A stretch of DNA of 64,000 nt from Pararhodobacter sp. SW119 (GTDB taxonomy: Bacteria; Pseudomonadota; Alphaproteobacteria; Rhodobacterales; Rhodobacteraceae), in contig NZ_JADDJF010000004.1 in the NCBI RefSeq assembly GCF_017811755.1, positions 62,001 through 126,000 on the forward strand, given 5' to 3'. The notes beneath the pieces are model-generated. The model was not told the DNA's origin. It made no database searches and was given only the letters and a program-made list of their open reading frames with translations. The translations under genes and the position numbers were made by a program. Each line of letters begins with the position of its first letter. The first letter of the stretch is position 1. Positions 19,775-28,829 of this stretch are shown in pieces.

Positions 19775-20386
19775 TCAATCGCCCAGCGTGCAGCACCCCG
19801 ACAGGCCCACCGTATCGCCGCGCCAGTAGACCTGCGCCTCGAGCCCGTAGAGACGGTCGCTCATGCCGTCCGAGCAGGCGGCATTCTCGCGGATGACCAC
19901 CATCCCCTCCTTCATGCCGGAAAAGGGCACCGCGAGTGTCGGCGGAAAAGCGGTCGTGGGCAACGCCCCAGCGTCGCCGACCAGTTCGAACCCACCGTCG
20001 CCGGGCGCGTGGAATTCGATCCGGTGGCTCGGCAGGAAGATCGGCATCGACCAGAAAGGCTCGGTCCCGAAGCACCGCAAGGGGCTCTCCCCCTCGCGCC
20101 AGTTTTGCGCACCGACTTGTGCCAGAAAGCGCAGCGACACCCAGCCCGCCCCTTCGCCGCTGTTGATCCGCCCCCAGCCCCCAGAGTCGGAGACCGCCGT
20201 GACCTCGACCCCCGTCGCGTCGGGCGCCAGCCCGCCGATCACCGGGTTTGCCACGCCGGGCGCCGTACGGATATTCAACTGATCGTCCGCCCGCACCCCG
20301 GTTACGTCGAACAGCGCTGGAACGGACTGCGCCCAGGACGGCGCGGCGACAAGAAGTGAAAGGGCGCAGGCGTATTTCAGGTGCAT
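19775..20386 (-). CDS. Secreted SH3-domain protein (COG3650-like)
   Basis: A 203-residue exported protein. The N-terminal MHLKYACALSLLVAAPSWAQ is a Sec signal peptide with AxA-type cleavage. An SH3b-like segment follows (LNIRTAPGVANPVIGGLAPD ... GWGRI ... GWVSLRFL), then a C-terminal domain with the FGTEPFWSM pattern and a cysteine-rich CxxGMSDRLYG end. That pattern is seen in COG3650-type predicted membrane or periplasmic proteins. A role at the cell wall or in the periplasm is likely but not shown. Divergent from cysQ with 130 bp between. Confidence 0.72.
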   Translation of the reverse strand: MHLKYACALSLLVAAPSWAQSVPALFDVTGVRADDQLNIRTAPGVANPVIGGLAPDATGVEVTAVSDSGGWGRINSGEGAGWVSLRFLAQVGAQNWREGESPLRCFGTEPFWSMPIFLPSHRIEFHAPGDGGFELVGDAGALPTTAFPPTLAVPFSGMKEGMVVIRENAACSDGMSDRLYGLEAQVYWRGDTVGLSGCCTLGD

Positions 20387-20516
20387 GGCAGGTTTCCGCT
20401 ATCCGGGCCCATTTCGCGCAACCACTTTGCGCACCAGGCGTTGTAATCGGGGCGAAGAGCAGCTTACCTCTTTTGCAACCGCGCGGGCAATCGCCGACCT
20501 CGAGAAGGGAACTGAC

Positions 20517-21314
20517 ATGCGTGACCTCGACCTAGCGCGTCTCGAAAGCGTGTTTCGCGACACCGCGCTCGAAGCCGGCGCGCTGATCATGGAGGTCTAT
20601 GACCGGCCCGAGGTCGAAACCCGCACCAAGGCCGATGCGAGCCCGGTCACCGAGGCCGACGAAGCCGCCGACGCCCTGATTTCCCGACGTCTGGCCGCGG
20701 CTTTTCCCGACATTCTGATCGTGACCGAGGAGCAGGCCAGCAGCCACCTTCACCGTGCCGATCGTTTCCTGATCGTCGATCCCCTGGACGGCACCAAGGA
20801 ATTCATCCAGCGGCGCGGCGATTTCACCGTCAACATCGCCTTGGTCGAAGATGGCGTCCCGCAGCGCGGCGTCGTCTATGCGCCGGCGAAACAGCGGCTG
20901 TTCTATACCCGCGCCGACGGCACCAGCGTCGAGGAGGCCGCCCCCTTCGGTAACGAACCCGGCGCGCAGCGTGTCCTGCGCGTGGCGCAGCCCGACAACG
21001 ATGCGCTGCGCGTGGTCGCGTCGAAATCGCACCGGGACGCCGCCACCGATGCCTATATCGACCGGTATCGGGTGGCCCAATCGAAAAGCGCGGGATCGTC
21101 GCTGAAATTCTGCCTGATCGCGGCGGGCGAGGCCGACCTCTACCCCCGGCTGGGTCCGACGATGGAATGGGACACCGCCGCCGGCGATGCCGTCGTGCGC
21201 GGCGCGGGCGGGCATGTCGCCCAACTTGATGATCACGAATCGCTCACTTATGGTAAGGAGGATTACCGGAACCCTTTTTTCGTTGCGTTCGCGCCGGGTG
21301 TCGTGCTGGCGTGA
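20517..21314 (+). CDS. cysQ: 3'(2'),5'-bisphosphate nucleotidase CysQ
   Basis: A 265-residue Mg-dependent, Li-sensitive phosphatase of the inositol monophosphatase fold that recycles 3'-phosphoadenosine 5'-phosphate from sulfate assimilation. Metal ligands appear as TEEQASS (Glu) and LIVDPLDGTKEF (DPxDGT), and GPTMEWDTAAGDAV is the C-terminal WDxAAxxA motif. The ATG at 20517 follows a GAGAAGGGA ribosome-binding site; upstream in-frame codons do not look like family sequence. It sits 112 bp before galU. Confidence 0.92.
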   Translation: MRDLDLARLESVFRDTALEAGALIMEVYDRPEVETRTKADASPVTEADEAADALISRRLAAAFPDILIVTEEQASSHLHRADRFLIVDPLDGTKEFIQRRGDFTVNIALVEDGVPQRGVVYAPAKQRLFYTRADGTSVEEAAPFGNEPGAQRVLRVAQPDNDALRVVASKSHRDAATDAYIDRYRVAQSKSAGSSLKFCLIAAGEADLYPRLGPTMEWDTAAGDAVVRGAGGHVAQLDDHESLTYGKEDYRNPFFVAFAPGVVLA

Positions 21315-21426
21315 CCTCAAGGAACGAAGCTTCGGTCGACAAACCGACGCCATATCCACGCCGTCTTTGACCCTCAAGGACCGTGCGAAACGATGACCGG
21401 CAATTGGACAGGACTGGTAGGATCAC

Positions 21427-22320
21427 ATGACGCATAAAGTAACCAAGGCCGTTTTCCCGGTTGCGGGGTTGGGAACCCGCTTCCTGCCCGCCACCAAATC
21501 CATCCCGAAAGAGATTCTCACGCTCGTCGACCGGCCGCTGATCCAGTACGCCATCGATGAAGCACGCGCCGCCGGCATTACCGAGTTCGTCTTCGTGACC
21601 TCTCGCGGGAAAAGTGCGCTTGAGGATTACTTCGATCACGCGCCCGAACTGGAAACCGCGCTGCGCGAAAAGAAAAAGGACGAGCTGCTGAAGGTGCTCG
21701 ACGCGACCAACATGGAAAGCGGCGCCATCGCCTATGTCCGCCAGCATCAGGCCCTGGGCCTCGGTCACGCCGTCTGGTGCGCGCGCCACCTGATCGGCGA
21801 CGAACCCTTTGCGGTCATCCTTCCCGACGATGTGATCACCGGCGAGGAGTCCTGCCTCAAGCAGATGGTCGACGCCTATGCCGAGGTCGGCGGCAACATG
21901 GTCGCCGCGATGGAAGTGCCGGCCAGCAAGGCCTCCGCCTACGGCATTCTCGATGTGCAGCCTTCGGTCAGCCGCTGCCTGCCGGTGCATGGCATGGTGG
22001 AAAAACCCGCGCCCGGCACGGCGCCGTCGAACTTAGCCATCATCGGCCGCTACATTCTGACTCCGCAGGTGCTGCGCAACCTCGACAGCCAGCAGCGCGG
22101 CGCCGGAGGGGAGATCCAGCTGACAGACGCGATTGCAAAGGAAATCGAGACGTCGGACAATGTCCACGGCTACCGGTTCAGTGGCCAGCGCTTCGATTGC
22201 GGCTCCAAGGCGGGGTATCTGCAGGCAACCGTCGCCTTCGCCCTGTCGCGGCCGGATCTGCGGGACGAGCTGGAATCCTTCCTGCAGGAACTCGTCGCCA
22301 CGCGGCAGGCGGCGCAGTAA
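21427..22320 (+). CDS. galU: UTP-glucose-1-phosphate uridylyltransferase
   Basis: A 297-residue nucleotidyltransferase making UDP-glucose from UTP and glucose-1-phosphate for polysaccharides, glycolipids and galactose use. AVFPVAGLGTRFLPATKSIPKEIL holds the nucleotide-binding GxGTRxxPxTK signature, VFVTSRGKSALEDYFD follows, and EKPAPGTAPSNLAIIGRYIL and GGEIQLTDAI complete the GalU pattern. Length is typical for bacterial GalU. Confidence 0.95.
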   Translation: MTHKVTKAVFPVAGLGTRFLPATKSIPKEILTLVDRPLIQYAIDEARAAGITEFVFVTSRGKSALEDYFDHAPELETALREKKKDELLKVLDATNMESGAIAYVRQHQALGLGHAVWCARHLIGDEPFAVILPDDVITGEESCLKQMVDAYAEVGGNMVAAMEVPASKASAYGILDVQPSVSRCLPVHGMVEKPAPGTAPSNLAIIGRYILTPQVLRNLDSQQRGAGGEIQLTDAIAKEIETSDNVHGYRFSGQRFDCGSKAGYLQATVAFALSRPDLRDELESFLQELVATRQAAQ

Positions 22321-22392
22321 CGGCGCCATTGCGCTTGGCCGACTTCGCGCGCGCCTCTTGCAAACATCGGGGCGCGGTCGTTCTATCGCATC

Positions 22393-23163
22393 ATGGACTG
22401 GGAAGCCGAGGGAATTGCGCTGCGGATTCGCCCCCATGGCGAAAGCGCGGCGATCCTCACGGCGCTGACAGCCGACCGGGGTGTCCACGCCGGGGTGGTC
22501 CGCGGGGGTGCGGGACGTCGGCTCGCCCCCGTATTGCAGCCCGGCGCGCATCTGCATCTGCACTGGCGGGCGCGGCTGAACGATCATCTCGGCGCCTATA
22601 CCGTGGAGCCGTTGCGCGCGCATGCCGCCGCGCTCATGGCCGATCCCGATCGTCTGGCCGCGCTCAGCGCGGTCTGCGCCCTTGCCGCCTTCGCCCTGCC
22701 CGAGCGCGAACCGCAGCCGCGCCTCTTTGCCGCGACGCTCGGCCTGCTCGCGCGGCTCGCGGCGGGCGGCCCGTGGTTCGGCGCCTATCTCGCGTGGGAG
22801 CGATTGCTGCTCGAGGAAACCGGCTACGGGCTCGATCTGACGCGCTGCGCGCTCAGCGGCGCGACCGAGGGGCTGACCCTGATCTCGCCGCGCACTGGCC
22901 GGGCGGTCACCGCCGCCGCGGCCGGCGCGTATGCCGCGCGCCTGCTGCCGCTGCCGCGCCTGCTGGCTGACCCCGATGCCATGCCCGCGGACGCGGCGCC
23001 TGACGACGCCCGCGCAGAGATGGCACAGGGTCTGGCGACGACCGGTCATTTCCTCGCCCGCGTCCTTGCACCGGCCCTTGGCGACAGGCCCTTGCCCAAC
23101 GCCCGCGCGCACCTCGCCGCCCGGTTTTCGCCGTCTCGCGGTCCCGGCGGCAGGGCGACATGA
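22393..23163 (+). CDS. recO: DNA repair protein RecO
   Basis: A 256-residue recombination mediator that loads RecA on SSB-coated gaps with RecR. The N-terminal MDWEAEGIALRIRPHGESAAILTAL is the OB fold, and GVHAGVVRGGAG the following basic loop. The rest is a helical domain including LLLEETGYGLDLTRCALSG, a conserved RecO stretch. The zinc-site cysteines of some RecO proteins are absent here apart from the single Cys of that motif. It has no strong partner beside it; galU is 72 bp upstream on the same strand. Confidence 0.87.
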   Translation: MDWEAEGIALRIRPHGESAAILTALTADRGVHAGVVRGGAGRRLAPVLQPGAHLHLHWRARLNDHLGAYTVEPLRAHAAALMADPDRLAALSAVCALAAFALPEREPQPRLFAATLGLLARLAAGGPWFGAYLAWERLLLEETGYGLDLTRCALSGATEGLTLISPRTGRAVTAAAAGAYAARLLPLPRLLADPDAMPADAAPDDARAEMAQGLATTGHFLARVLAPALGDRPLPNARAHLAARFSPSRGPGGRAT

Positions 23164-23320
23164 TCCGGAAACCGCGCCCGGGTCGCGCCCGGTCCCGGGA
23201 ACTCGCTGCGCAATCCGCCCGTTTGCGATGACCGCCGCAGACGCGCTCCGGCCCGCGGGCAAAGGTTTCCCCGCGGTTAATTTCAGAACACTTTGCTTTT
23301 TGAATCAATACATTGATCAA

Positions 23321-23339
23321 GGTGTGCAACTTGCACACC
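23321..23339. terminator. Perfect 19-bp palindrome between convergent genes
   Basis: GGTGTGCAACTTGCACACC is a 9-bp inverted repeat around one central base. As RNA it would fold to a 7-bp stem with a 5-nt loop. It lies in the AT-richer 200-bp gap between the ends of recO and the SDR gene, so a two-way terminator is the simplest reading. No U-tract follows, so a protein-binding site is also possible. Confidence 0.4.
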
Positions 23340-23364
23340 CCATCAGTCGCGCCCTGCCACCCTC

Positions 23365-24144
23365 TCAGATCGTCGCGTTCGTCGCGCCGCCGTCCAGCAG
23401 GATGTTCTGCCCGACGATGAAGCCCGCATGCGTACTGCACAGGAACGCGCAGGTCGCCCCGAACTCGGCCGCGGTGCCGTAACGGCCGACGGGCACCGAC
23501 GCCTCGCGCCGCTTCCGCGCCTCGGCCAGGTCGATCCCGGCGGCCTCGGCGGCCTTGGTGTCCAGCGCGTTGGCCCGGTCGGTGTCGTGGATGCCCGGCA
23601 GCATGTTGTTGACGATCACGCCCTTGCCCGCCACCTGCCGCGACATGCCGGCGACGAACCCGGTCAACCCGGTGCGCGCGGTGTTCGACAGCCCCAGCGC
23701 CGGGATCGGCGCCTTGACCGACTGCGAGGTGATGTTGACGACCCGACCCCAACCGCGCTCGATCATCCCGGGCACGCAGGCCTGCATCAGCGCGATCGGC
23801 GTCAGCATGTTCGCGTCAAAGGCGCGCAGAAAGTCGTCGCGGCTCCAGTCGGTCCACATCCCCGGCGGCGGACCGCCGGCATTTGTGACCAGGATATCGA
23901 CATTGCCTGCCGCGGCCAGCACTTCGGCGCGTCCCGCTTCCGTCGTGATGTCGGCAGCGACCGTCGTCACATCGACACCATGGGCCTCCTTGATCGCCCG
24001 CGCCGTTTCGGTCAGCACCTCCGCCCCGCGCGCGTTGATGACCAGATCGACGCCGGCGGCCGCCAGCGCCTCGGCGCAACCCCGTCCCAAACCCTTGCTG
24101 GCCGCGCAGACAAGGGCGCGCTTTCCGCGAATTCCAAGATCCAT
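23365..24144 (-). CDS. SDR-family oxidoreductase
   Basis: A 259-residue short-chain dehydrogenase/reductase. ALVCAASKGLGRGCAEALA is a TGxxxGxG-like cofactor loop (with ASKGLGRG), NAGGPPPGMW replaces the usual NNAG motif, and the active site has a Ser strand (VVNITSQSV) and a shifted S/N-x-ARTGLTGF region where the usual Tyr of YxxxK is not obvious. That makes the catalytic role less certain than in canonical members. C-terminal LLDGGATNATI fits the classical SDR end. Most similar sequences are annotated as 3-oxoacyl-ACP reductase-like without proof. Confidence 0.75.
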   Translation of the reverse strand: MDLGIRGKRALVCAASKGLGRGCAEALAAAGVDLVINARGAEVLTETARAIKEAHGVDVTTVAADITTEAGRAEVLAAAGNVDILVTNAGGPPPGMWTDWSRDDFLRAFDANMLTPIALMQACVPGMIERGWGRVVNITSQSVKAPIPALGLSNTARTGLTGFVAGMSRQVAGKGVIVNNMLPGIHDTDRANALDTKAAEAAGIDLAEARKRREASVPVGRYGTAAEFGATCAFLCSTHAGFIVGQNILLDGGATNATI

Positions 24145-24300
24145 GGCTCACTCCTTTTCTTGCCGAGTATCAGGCTGGCGCGGGCAGCGCAATTGACGCA
24201 TCCGCAGGTTGCGCCTTAGAATGCTCTGGCGCGCCAATCCGGGAACCCGAAGCATGCCTAATCGACCCAGCGCAGCGTCCGGCGTCAAGGGCTGTTCCGC

Positions 24301-25248
24301 ATGTCTTGGGTGGATGCGGTGAACGGCTCCGCGATCCTGGCGGCAACGGATCTGACGGCGCGTTCGGCTTACGTCGCGCCGCGCGCCGCGCTCATCGCCC
24401 GAACGCTGAAAAAAGACATCGTGCTCGCGCATGTCGGGCGCCCGGATCGCGCTTCCGCTCCGGCCGACGCCCCCAGCGCGAGGGCCGAGGCTGCGGTGGC
24501 CGGCGACACCGGCCCCGACGCGGGTTCAGACCCCGGCCCCCTGCAGGCCTTGCGGCAAAGACTGCTCGGCCGCCGCAACTCGAACGATCCCGGCGCGACC
24601 GAACTGAAACTGCACCGGGCCGCCGAAGGACTTTCGCCGACGCCGACGGTCCGCCTGCTCGCCGGCGATCCCGCAGACGAGCTTGCCGGCTTGGCGGTCG
24701 AGGTGAACGCGGTCCTGATGGTGCTGGGCCTGCACCGCGAACGGCGCGTTCTCGACCTGCTGCGCCTCACCACGATGGAACAGATCGTGCTCGCCGCGCC
24801 GACGCCGGTGCTGATCGCCCATCGCGCGGCGGAGGGACCGTATCGCCGGGTGCTGGCGCTCACCGATTTCTCGCCCGCGTCTGCCGCGGCCCTGCGCTTC
24901 GCGGCCCAGATCGCACCCGAAGCGGAGTTTCACGCGATTCACGCGCTGCAGCTTCCCATCGGCGCCCGGTTCACCGCGCAGGATGCGGCCAGCGACGACA
25001 GCCTGACCCAGGCCGAGCAGATGCGCGCCGCGTTCCTGTCCGCCCCTGGCCTGCCCGAACTGGCCGAGTCGCCCGAGATCGTTCCGGGCGGCGTGCATGA
25101 AGTGTTGTCTTTCCGGCAGCGCGAACTCGGCGCCGATCTGGTCTGCGTTGGCACCCATTCGGGGCGCGACCCCAACCAGCTTGGCCACTACGCGCGCGAC
25201 CTGATGCGCGCGCCGCCGACCGATCTGCTGGTCGCCAAACCGGGCTGA
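24301..25248 (+). CDS. Universal stress protein, tandem UspA domains
   Basis: A 315-residue cytoplasmic protein with two Usp folds. The first (ILAATDLTARSAYVAPRAALIARTL ... LMVLGLHRERRVLDLLRLTTMEQIVLAAPTPVLI) and the second (VLALTDFSPASAAALRFAAQIAPEA ... ADLVCVGTHSGRDPNQLGHYARDLMRAPPTDLLVAKPG) each show the strand-helix pattern and a C-terminal VL(V)A-type strand. A disordered Ala/Gly/Pro insert with GDTGPDAGSDPG lies in the first domain. Usp proteins respond to stress and many bind ATP; the GxxG-9x-GST loop is not cleanly preserved here. Confidence 0.8.
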   Translation: MSWVDAVNGSAILAATDLTARSAYVAPRAALIARTLKKDIVLAHVGRPDRASAPADAPSARAEAAVAGDTGPDAGSDPGPLQALRQRLLGRRNSNDPGATELKLHRAAEGLSPTPTVRLLAGDPADELAGLAVEVNAVLMVLGLHRERRVLDLLRLTTMEQIVLAAPTPVLIAHRAAEGPYRRVLALTDFSPASAAALRFAAQIAPEAEFHAIHALQLPIGARFTAQDAASDDSLTQAEQMRAAFLSAPGLPELAESPEIVPGGVHEVLSFRQRELGADLVCVGTHSGRDPNQLGHYARDLMRAPPTDLLVAKPG

Positions 25249-25272
25249 GCCGCCGGCGCCGCTACGTTCGCC

Positions 25273-26274
25273 TCAGCCCAGCCGACCCATCGCCGCCGCG
25301 GTGTCGATCATGCGGCAGGAAAAGCCCCACTCGTTGTCGTACCACGCCAGTACCCGGCAGAGGGAGCCTTCCAGAACACGCGTCTGGTCCAGATGCGCGA
25401 CCGACGAATGCGGATCGTGGTTGAAATCGATGCTGACATTCGGATGGTCCGTCACGGCCAGAATGCCGCGTAGCGGGCCTTCGGCGGCGGCGCGCAGGGC
25501 GGCGTTGATCTCGTCGGCGCTGGTCTCGCGCGCCGCCTCGAAGCCGAAATCGACGACCGAAACGTTGGGCGTCGGGACGCGGATCGCCGCGCCGTCCAGC
25601 TTGCCGTCCAGTTCCGGCAGCACCAGCCCTACGGCTTTCGCCGCACCGGTCGTCGTTGGGATCATGCTCAGCGCCGCGGCACGCCCGCGGTAGAGGTCCT
25701 TGTGATAGGTATCCAGCGTCGGCTGATCGCCGGTGTAGCTGTGAATCGTCGTCATGAACCCGCGCCGGATGCCGACCGCCGTGTGCAGGACGCTGGCGAT
25801 GGGGGCAAGGCAGTTGGTCGTGCAGGACGCGTTTGAAACGACGCGGTCTGCCGCCGTCAGCACGCCATGATTGACGCCGAAAACCACTGTCTTGTCAGCG
25901 CCCTTCGACGGAGCCGAGACGAGCACGCGGCGCACACCGGCCTCCAGCAGGCGCGCGGCCTTGTCGCGGTCGGTGAAGACGCCCGTGCATTCCAGCGCCA
26001 CGTCCACATCGCTCCAGGGCAGCTTTTCAGGCTCGCGCAGTGCGGTCACGCGGATCGGTCCGCGCCCCACGTCCAACGAGTCCTCGCCGGTGCGCACCTC
26101 TCTGGGGAAGCGCCCGTGGACCGAGTCGAAGCGCAGCAGATGCGCGCTGGTCTCGACGGGGCCGAGGTCGTTGATCGCCACCACCTCGAGATCCGTTCGG
26201 TCGTTCTCGACGATGGCGCGAAGGACGTTGCGCCCGATCCGGCCGAAGCCGTTGATCGCCAGCTTCACGGTCAT
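25273..26274 (-). CDS. gap: Glyceraldehyde-3-phosphate dehydrogenase, type I
   Basis: A 333-residue NAD(P)-dependent enzyme converting glyceraldehyde-3-phosphate to 1,3-bisphosphoglycerate. INGFGRIGRNVLRA is the coenzyme loop, and SNASCTTNCLAPI holds the catalytic Cys. TIHSYTGDQPTLDTYHKDLYRGRAAALSMIPTTTGAAKAV contains the phosphate site and catalytic-His neighbourhood, and WYDNEWGFSCRM the C-terminal signature. It is one of two GAPDH genes in the window (see 44045). The ATG at 26274 was chosen because MTVKLAINGFG is canonical and GAGG precedes it. A LacI-family-like operator lies about 75 bp upstream. Confidence 0.94.
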   Translation of the reverse strand: MTVKLAINGFGRIGRNVLRAIVENDRTDLEVVAINDLGPVETSAHLLRFDSVHGRFPREVRTGEDSLDVGRGPIRVTALREPEKLPWSDVDVALECTGVFTDRDKAARLLEAGVRRVLVSAPSKGADKTVVFGVNHGVLTAADRVVSNASCTTNCLAPIASVLHTAVGIRRGFMTTIHSYTGDQPTLDTYHKDLYRGRAAALSMIPTTTGAAKAVGLVLPELDGKLDGAAIRVPTPNVSVVDFGFEAARETSADEINAALRAAAEGPLRGILAVTDHPNVSIDFNHDPHSSVAHLDQTRVLEGSLCRVLAWYDNEWGFSCRMIDTAAAMGRLG

Positions 26275-26350
26275 GGAGTACCTCCGTTTCGGTTCGTGCT
26301 GCCTGAAATGCCTTGCGGCGCAGGCGTTGCGGCGCAGTCCAGACAACTTA

Positions 26351-26364
26351 CGTTAACGCTAACA
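26351..26364 (-). promoter_or_regulatory. LacI-family-like operator upstream of gap
   Basis: Read on the minus strand, TGTTAGCGTTAACG matches 12 of 14 bases of the TGTTAGCGCTAACA sites typical of several LacI-family sugar regulators. It is centred about 83 bp upstream of the gap start codon. The pairing with any particular regulator, including the LacI-type gene at 31111, is a guess. Confidence 0.45.
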
Positions 26365-26461
26365 GGTTGCTGTTCAACATGACCGGCGCCCCGGAGTCAA
26401 GCGCTACCAAGGGTCGGCTCGAGGCCGGAACAAACCTTGCCACAGGGGCATTTTGGGGTGC

Positions 26462-26501
26462 TGGCAAACGTATGGCAAACGTATGGCAGGCGTATGGCAG
26501 T
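26462..26501. repeat. Short tandem repeat, 11-bp unit
   Basis: CGTATGGCAAA, CGTATGGCAGG and CGTATGGCAGT follow each other directly at 26469-26501, with a partial TGGCAAA copy at 26462-26468. The 11-bp period is close to one DNA turn. The repeat lies between the gap promoter and the stop of the penicillin-binding protein gene. Confidence 0.8.
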
Positions 26502-26544
26502 TGGCTGGCAGCGCGCCGGCGCGCGGCGCGCGGCGCGGGCGAAG

Positions 26545-28728
26545 TCAGTTCCCGAGGATGCCGCCCAGGATGTCGCGGATCGTGTCCTGAAGGCTGCCGC
26601 CGGTTGGCCGGTCGTTGGTGACCGGCGGGTCCCAGGCGCTCGGCGCCTCCAGTTGCGGCCGTTCGGGCACGATCATCGGCAGCGGGCGCTGCGGCGAGCC
26701 GGCATGCACCCGCTCCATCGTTTCGCGCCAGATGTCGGCGGGTAACCCGCCGCCGGTGACGCCGACCAGCGGGCTGTTGTCATCGTTGCCCATCCAGACC
26801 CCGACCACGTAATCGGCGGTGAAGCCGACGAACCACGCGTCGCGCGCGGCCTGCGTCGTCCCGGTCTTGCCTGCCGCCGCCCGCCCGTCCGGCAGGCGCG
26901 CGCGACGCCCGGTGCCGTAGGGGGCTTCCAGCACCTGGGTCATCATCCAGGTCAGCTTGCCCGCCGCCTGCTCGGAGATCACCCGCGTGCCGATGCCGCC
27001 GCCGATGCCCATCAGGGGCTCGGCATCCGCGACCAGCCGCAGCGACGTGAAGCCATAGGGACGCACCGCGCTGCCGCCGTTGAGGATGCCGGCATAGGCG
27101 GCGGTCATGTCCAGAAGCGTCGACTCGCTCGACCCCAGCGCCAGCGCCGGGCCTTCGGCCAGTTCGGCGCGAAGCCCGAAGGCGTTGGCCGCGCGGCGCA
27201 CCTCCTCGCGGCCCATCGCCTCGGATATGCGCACGGCGGGAATGTTCTGCGACCGCGCGAAAGCCTCGGCGATGGTCATCATCCCCAGGAAATCGTTGGT
27301 GTAGTTGCGCGGGCTCCAACTGCCCGAGCCGGGGATCTGCATGGTCAGCGGCACATCCTCGACCATGTCGTAGGGCTCGTACCCGACGTCCATCGCCAGC
27401 GCATAGACGAAGGGTTTGAAGGCCGATCCCGTCTGCCGTTGCGCCTGCGTCGCGCGGTTGAATCCGCCGGTGACGTAGTTCCGCCCGCCCACCATGCCAC
27501 GCACCGCGCCGTCGGCCGACATCACCACGATCGCGGCCTCGGCGACCGAATCGTCGCGGACGCGGGTCGCGAAGACCTCGGTCAGGGCCTCTTCGGCGGC
27601 GGTCTGGATGCGCGGGTCGAGCGTGGTCAGGATAATCACGTCTTCCGTGGTCTCGCGCGTCAGATAGGCCGGGCCGGACTGCATCACCCAGTCGGCGAAA
27701 AACCCGCCGGTGGGCGATTCGGCGGTATCGGACAGCCGGGCGGGTTGCGTGCGTGCCGCGTTCGCCTCGGCGGTGGTCAGCAGGCCCTCGCGCTCCATCA
27801 GCCCGACCACGACATTCGCGCGATCCTGCGCGCGGCGCAGGTTGCGCGTCGGCGCGTAGAGCGAGGGCGCGACCAGCAGGCCCGCCAGCATCGCCGCCTG
27901 CGGCGCGTCGACCTCTGCCGCCGAGCGACCGAAATAGCGCTGCGCGGCGGCCTCGAACCCCCGCGACCCCGCCCCCAGGAAGGCGCGGTTCATGTAGATC
28001 GTCAGGATCTCTTCCTTGCTGTAGCGAAGTTCCAGCGCGAAGGCGTAGGGCAACTCCTTCAGCTTGCGCCAAACGGTGCCGCGCCGGCAGTCGGCCTCGT
28101 AGGCGGCCTCGCTTTCCCATTCGGCCGGGTCGAAGGGCACGCCCAGGCACACGAGCTTGGCCACCTGCTGGGTGATCGTCGACCCGCCATGCCCCGAAAA
28201 CGGGCGGCGACCCGCCGCCATGTTGATCCGCATCGCGCCCACGATCCCGCGCGGCGACACCCCGAAATGCCACCAGAACCGCCGATCCTCGGTTGCCACG
28301 ATGGCGTTCTTCAGATGCGGCGAGACGCTGTCGGTGGTGATAATGCCGCCATAGCTTTCGCCGCGCCAGGCGAAAACCTCGCCATTGGCATCCTGCATGG
28401 TCACCGACCCGCGCGCCCGTCCGTCCAGTTGCGCCGAAAGCTCGGGTAGCGAGGCGTAGAAATAGAGGGTTGTCGCCGCGAGCACGAGCGCGACAACCGC
28501 GACGACCCGCCAGGCAACGCCCCAGATCACCCGCCAGAAGAAGCCGAAGACCCCGCTGACCACCCGCGTCAGCAGGTTGCCCCGGCGCGGTGCCCGGCGT
28601 TTGCGCTTGGCGCCGTTCTTCTGGCCGCCGCCGTTGCCGTCGCCGTTGCCGGCGCCACCCGACCGGCGCGTCGGTGACGCACGCCGGTCGGCCACCAGCG
28701 GAGGTTTCCGATTGCCGTTGCTGCCCAT
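26545..28728 (-). CDS. Class A penicillin-binding protein (PBP1A-type)
   Basis: A 727-residue bifunctional cell-wall synthase. Residues 1-50 are Gly/Asn/Arg-rich and disordered, and a membrane anchor lies near 73-92 (AWRVVAVVALVLAATTLYFY). The glycosyltransferase domain has ATEDRRFWWHFG with catalytic Glu147, then GGSTITQQVAKL. The transpeptidase domain shows the active-site QTGSAFKPFVYA (SxxK), SQN and KTGTTQAARDAWFVGFT motifs. It polymerises and crosslinks peptidoglycan in the periplasm. MGSNGNRK (28728) is preferred over an upstream in-frame start. Its 5' end faces glnK across 265 bp. Confidence 0.93.
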   Translation of the reverse strand: MGSNGNRKPPLVADRRASPTRRSGGAGNGDGNGGGQKNGAKRKRRAPRRGNLLTRVVSGVFGFFWRVIWGVAWRVVAVVALVLAATTLYFYASLPELSAQLDGRARGSVTMQDANGEVFAWRGESYGGIITTDSVSPHLKNAIVATEDRRFWWHFGVSPRGIVGAMRINMAAGRRPFSGHGGSTITQQVAKLVCLGVPFDPAEWESEAAYEADCRRGTVWRKLKELPYAFALELRYSKEEILTIYMNRAFLGAGSRGFEAAAQRYFGRSAAEVDAPQAAMLAGLLVAPSLYAPTRNLRRAQDRANVVVGLMEREGLLTTAEANAARTQPARLSDTAESPTGGFFADWVMQSGPAYLTRETTEDVIILTTLDPRIQTAAEEALTEVFATRVRDDSVAEAAIVVMSADGAVRGMVGGRNYVTGGFNRATQAQRQTGSAFKPFVYALAMDVGYEPYDMVEDVPLTMQIPGSGSWSPRNYTNDFLGMMTIAEAFARSQNIPAVRISEAMGREEVRRAANAFGLRAELAEGPALALGSSESTLLDMTAAYAGILNGGSAVRPYGFTSLRLVADAEPLMGIGGGIGTRVISEQAAGKLTWMMTQVLEAPYGTGRRARLPDGRAAAGKTGTTQAARDAWFVGFTADYVVGVWMGNDDNSPLVGVTGGGLPADIWRETMERVHAGSPQRPLPMIVPERPQLEAPSAWDPPVTNDRPTGGSLQDTIRDILGGILGN

Positions 28729-28829
28729 CTGTCTGCCGCTTCGATCCTGCCTGCGGATTCTTTGACGGCACAATAACCCGCGCGCCCGCCAAAGCGAAGC
28801 CCGCGCGCTCGCCGCTGCGGATTTCGTGA

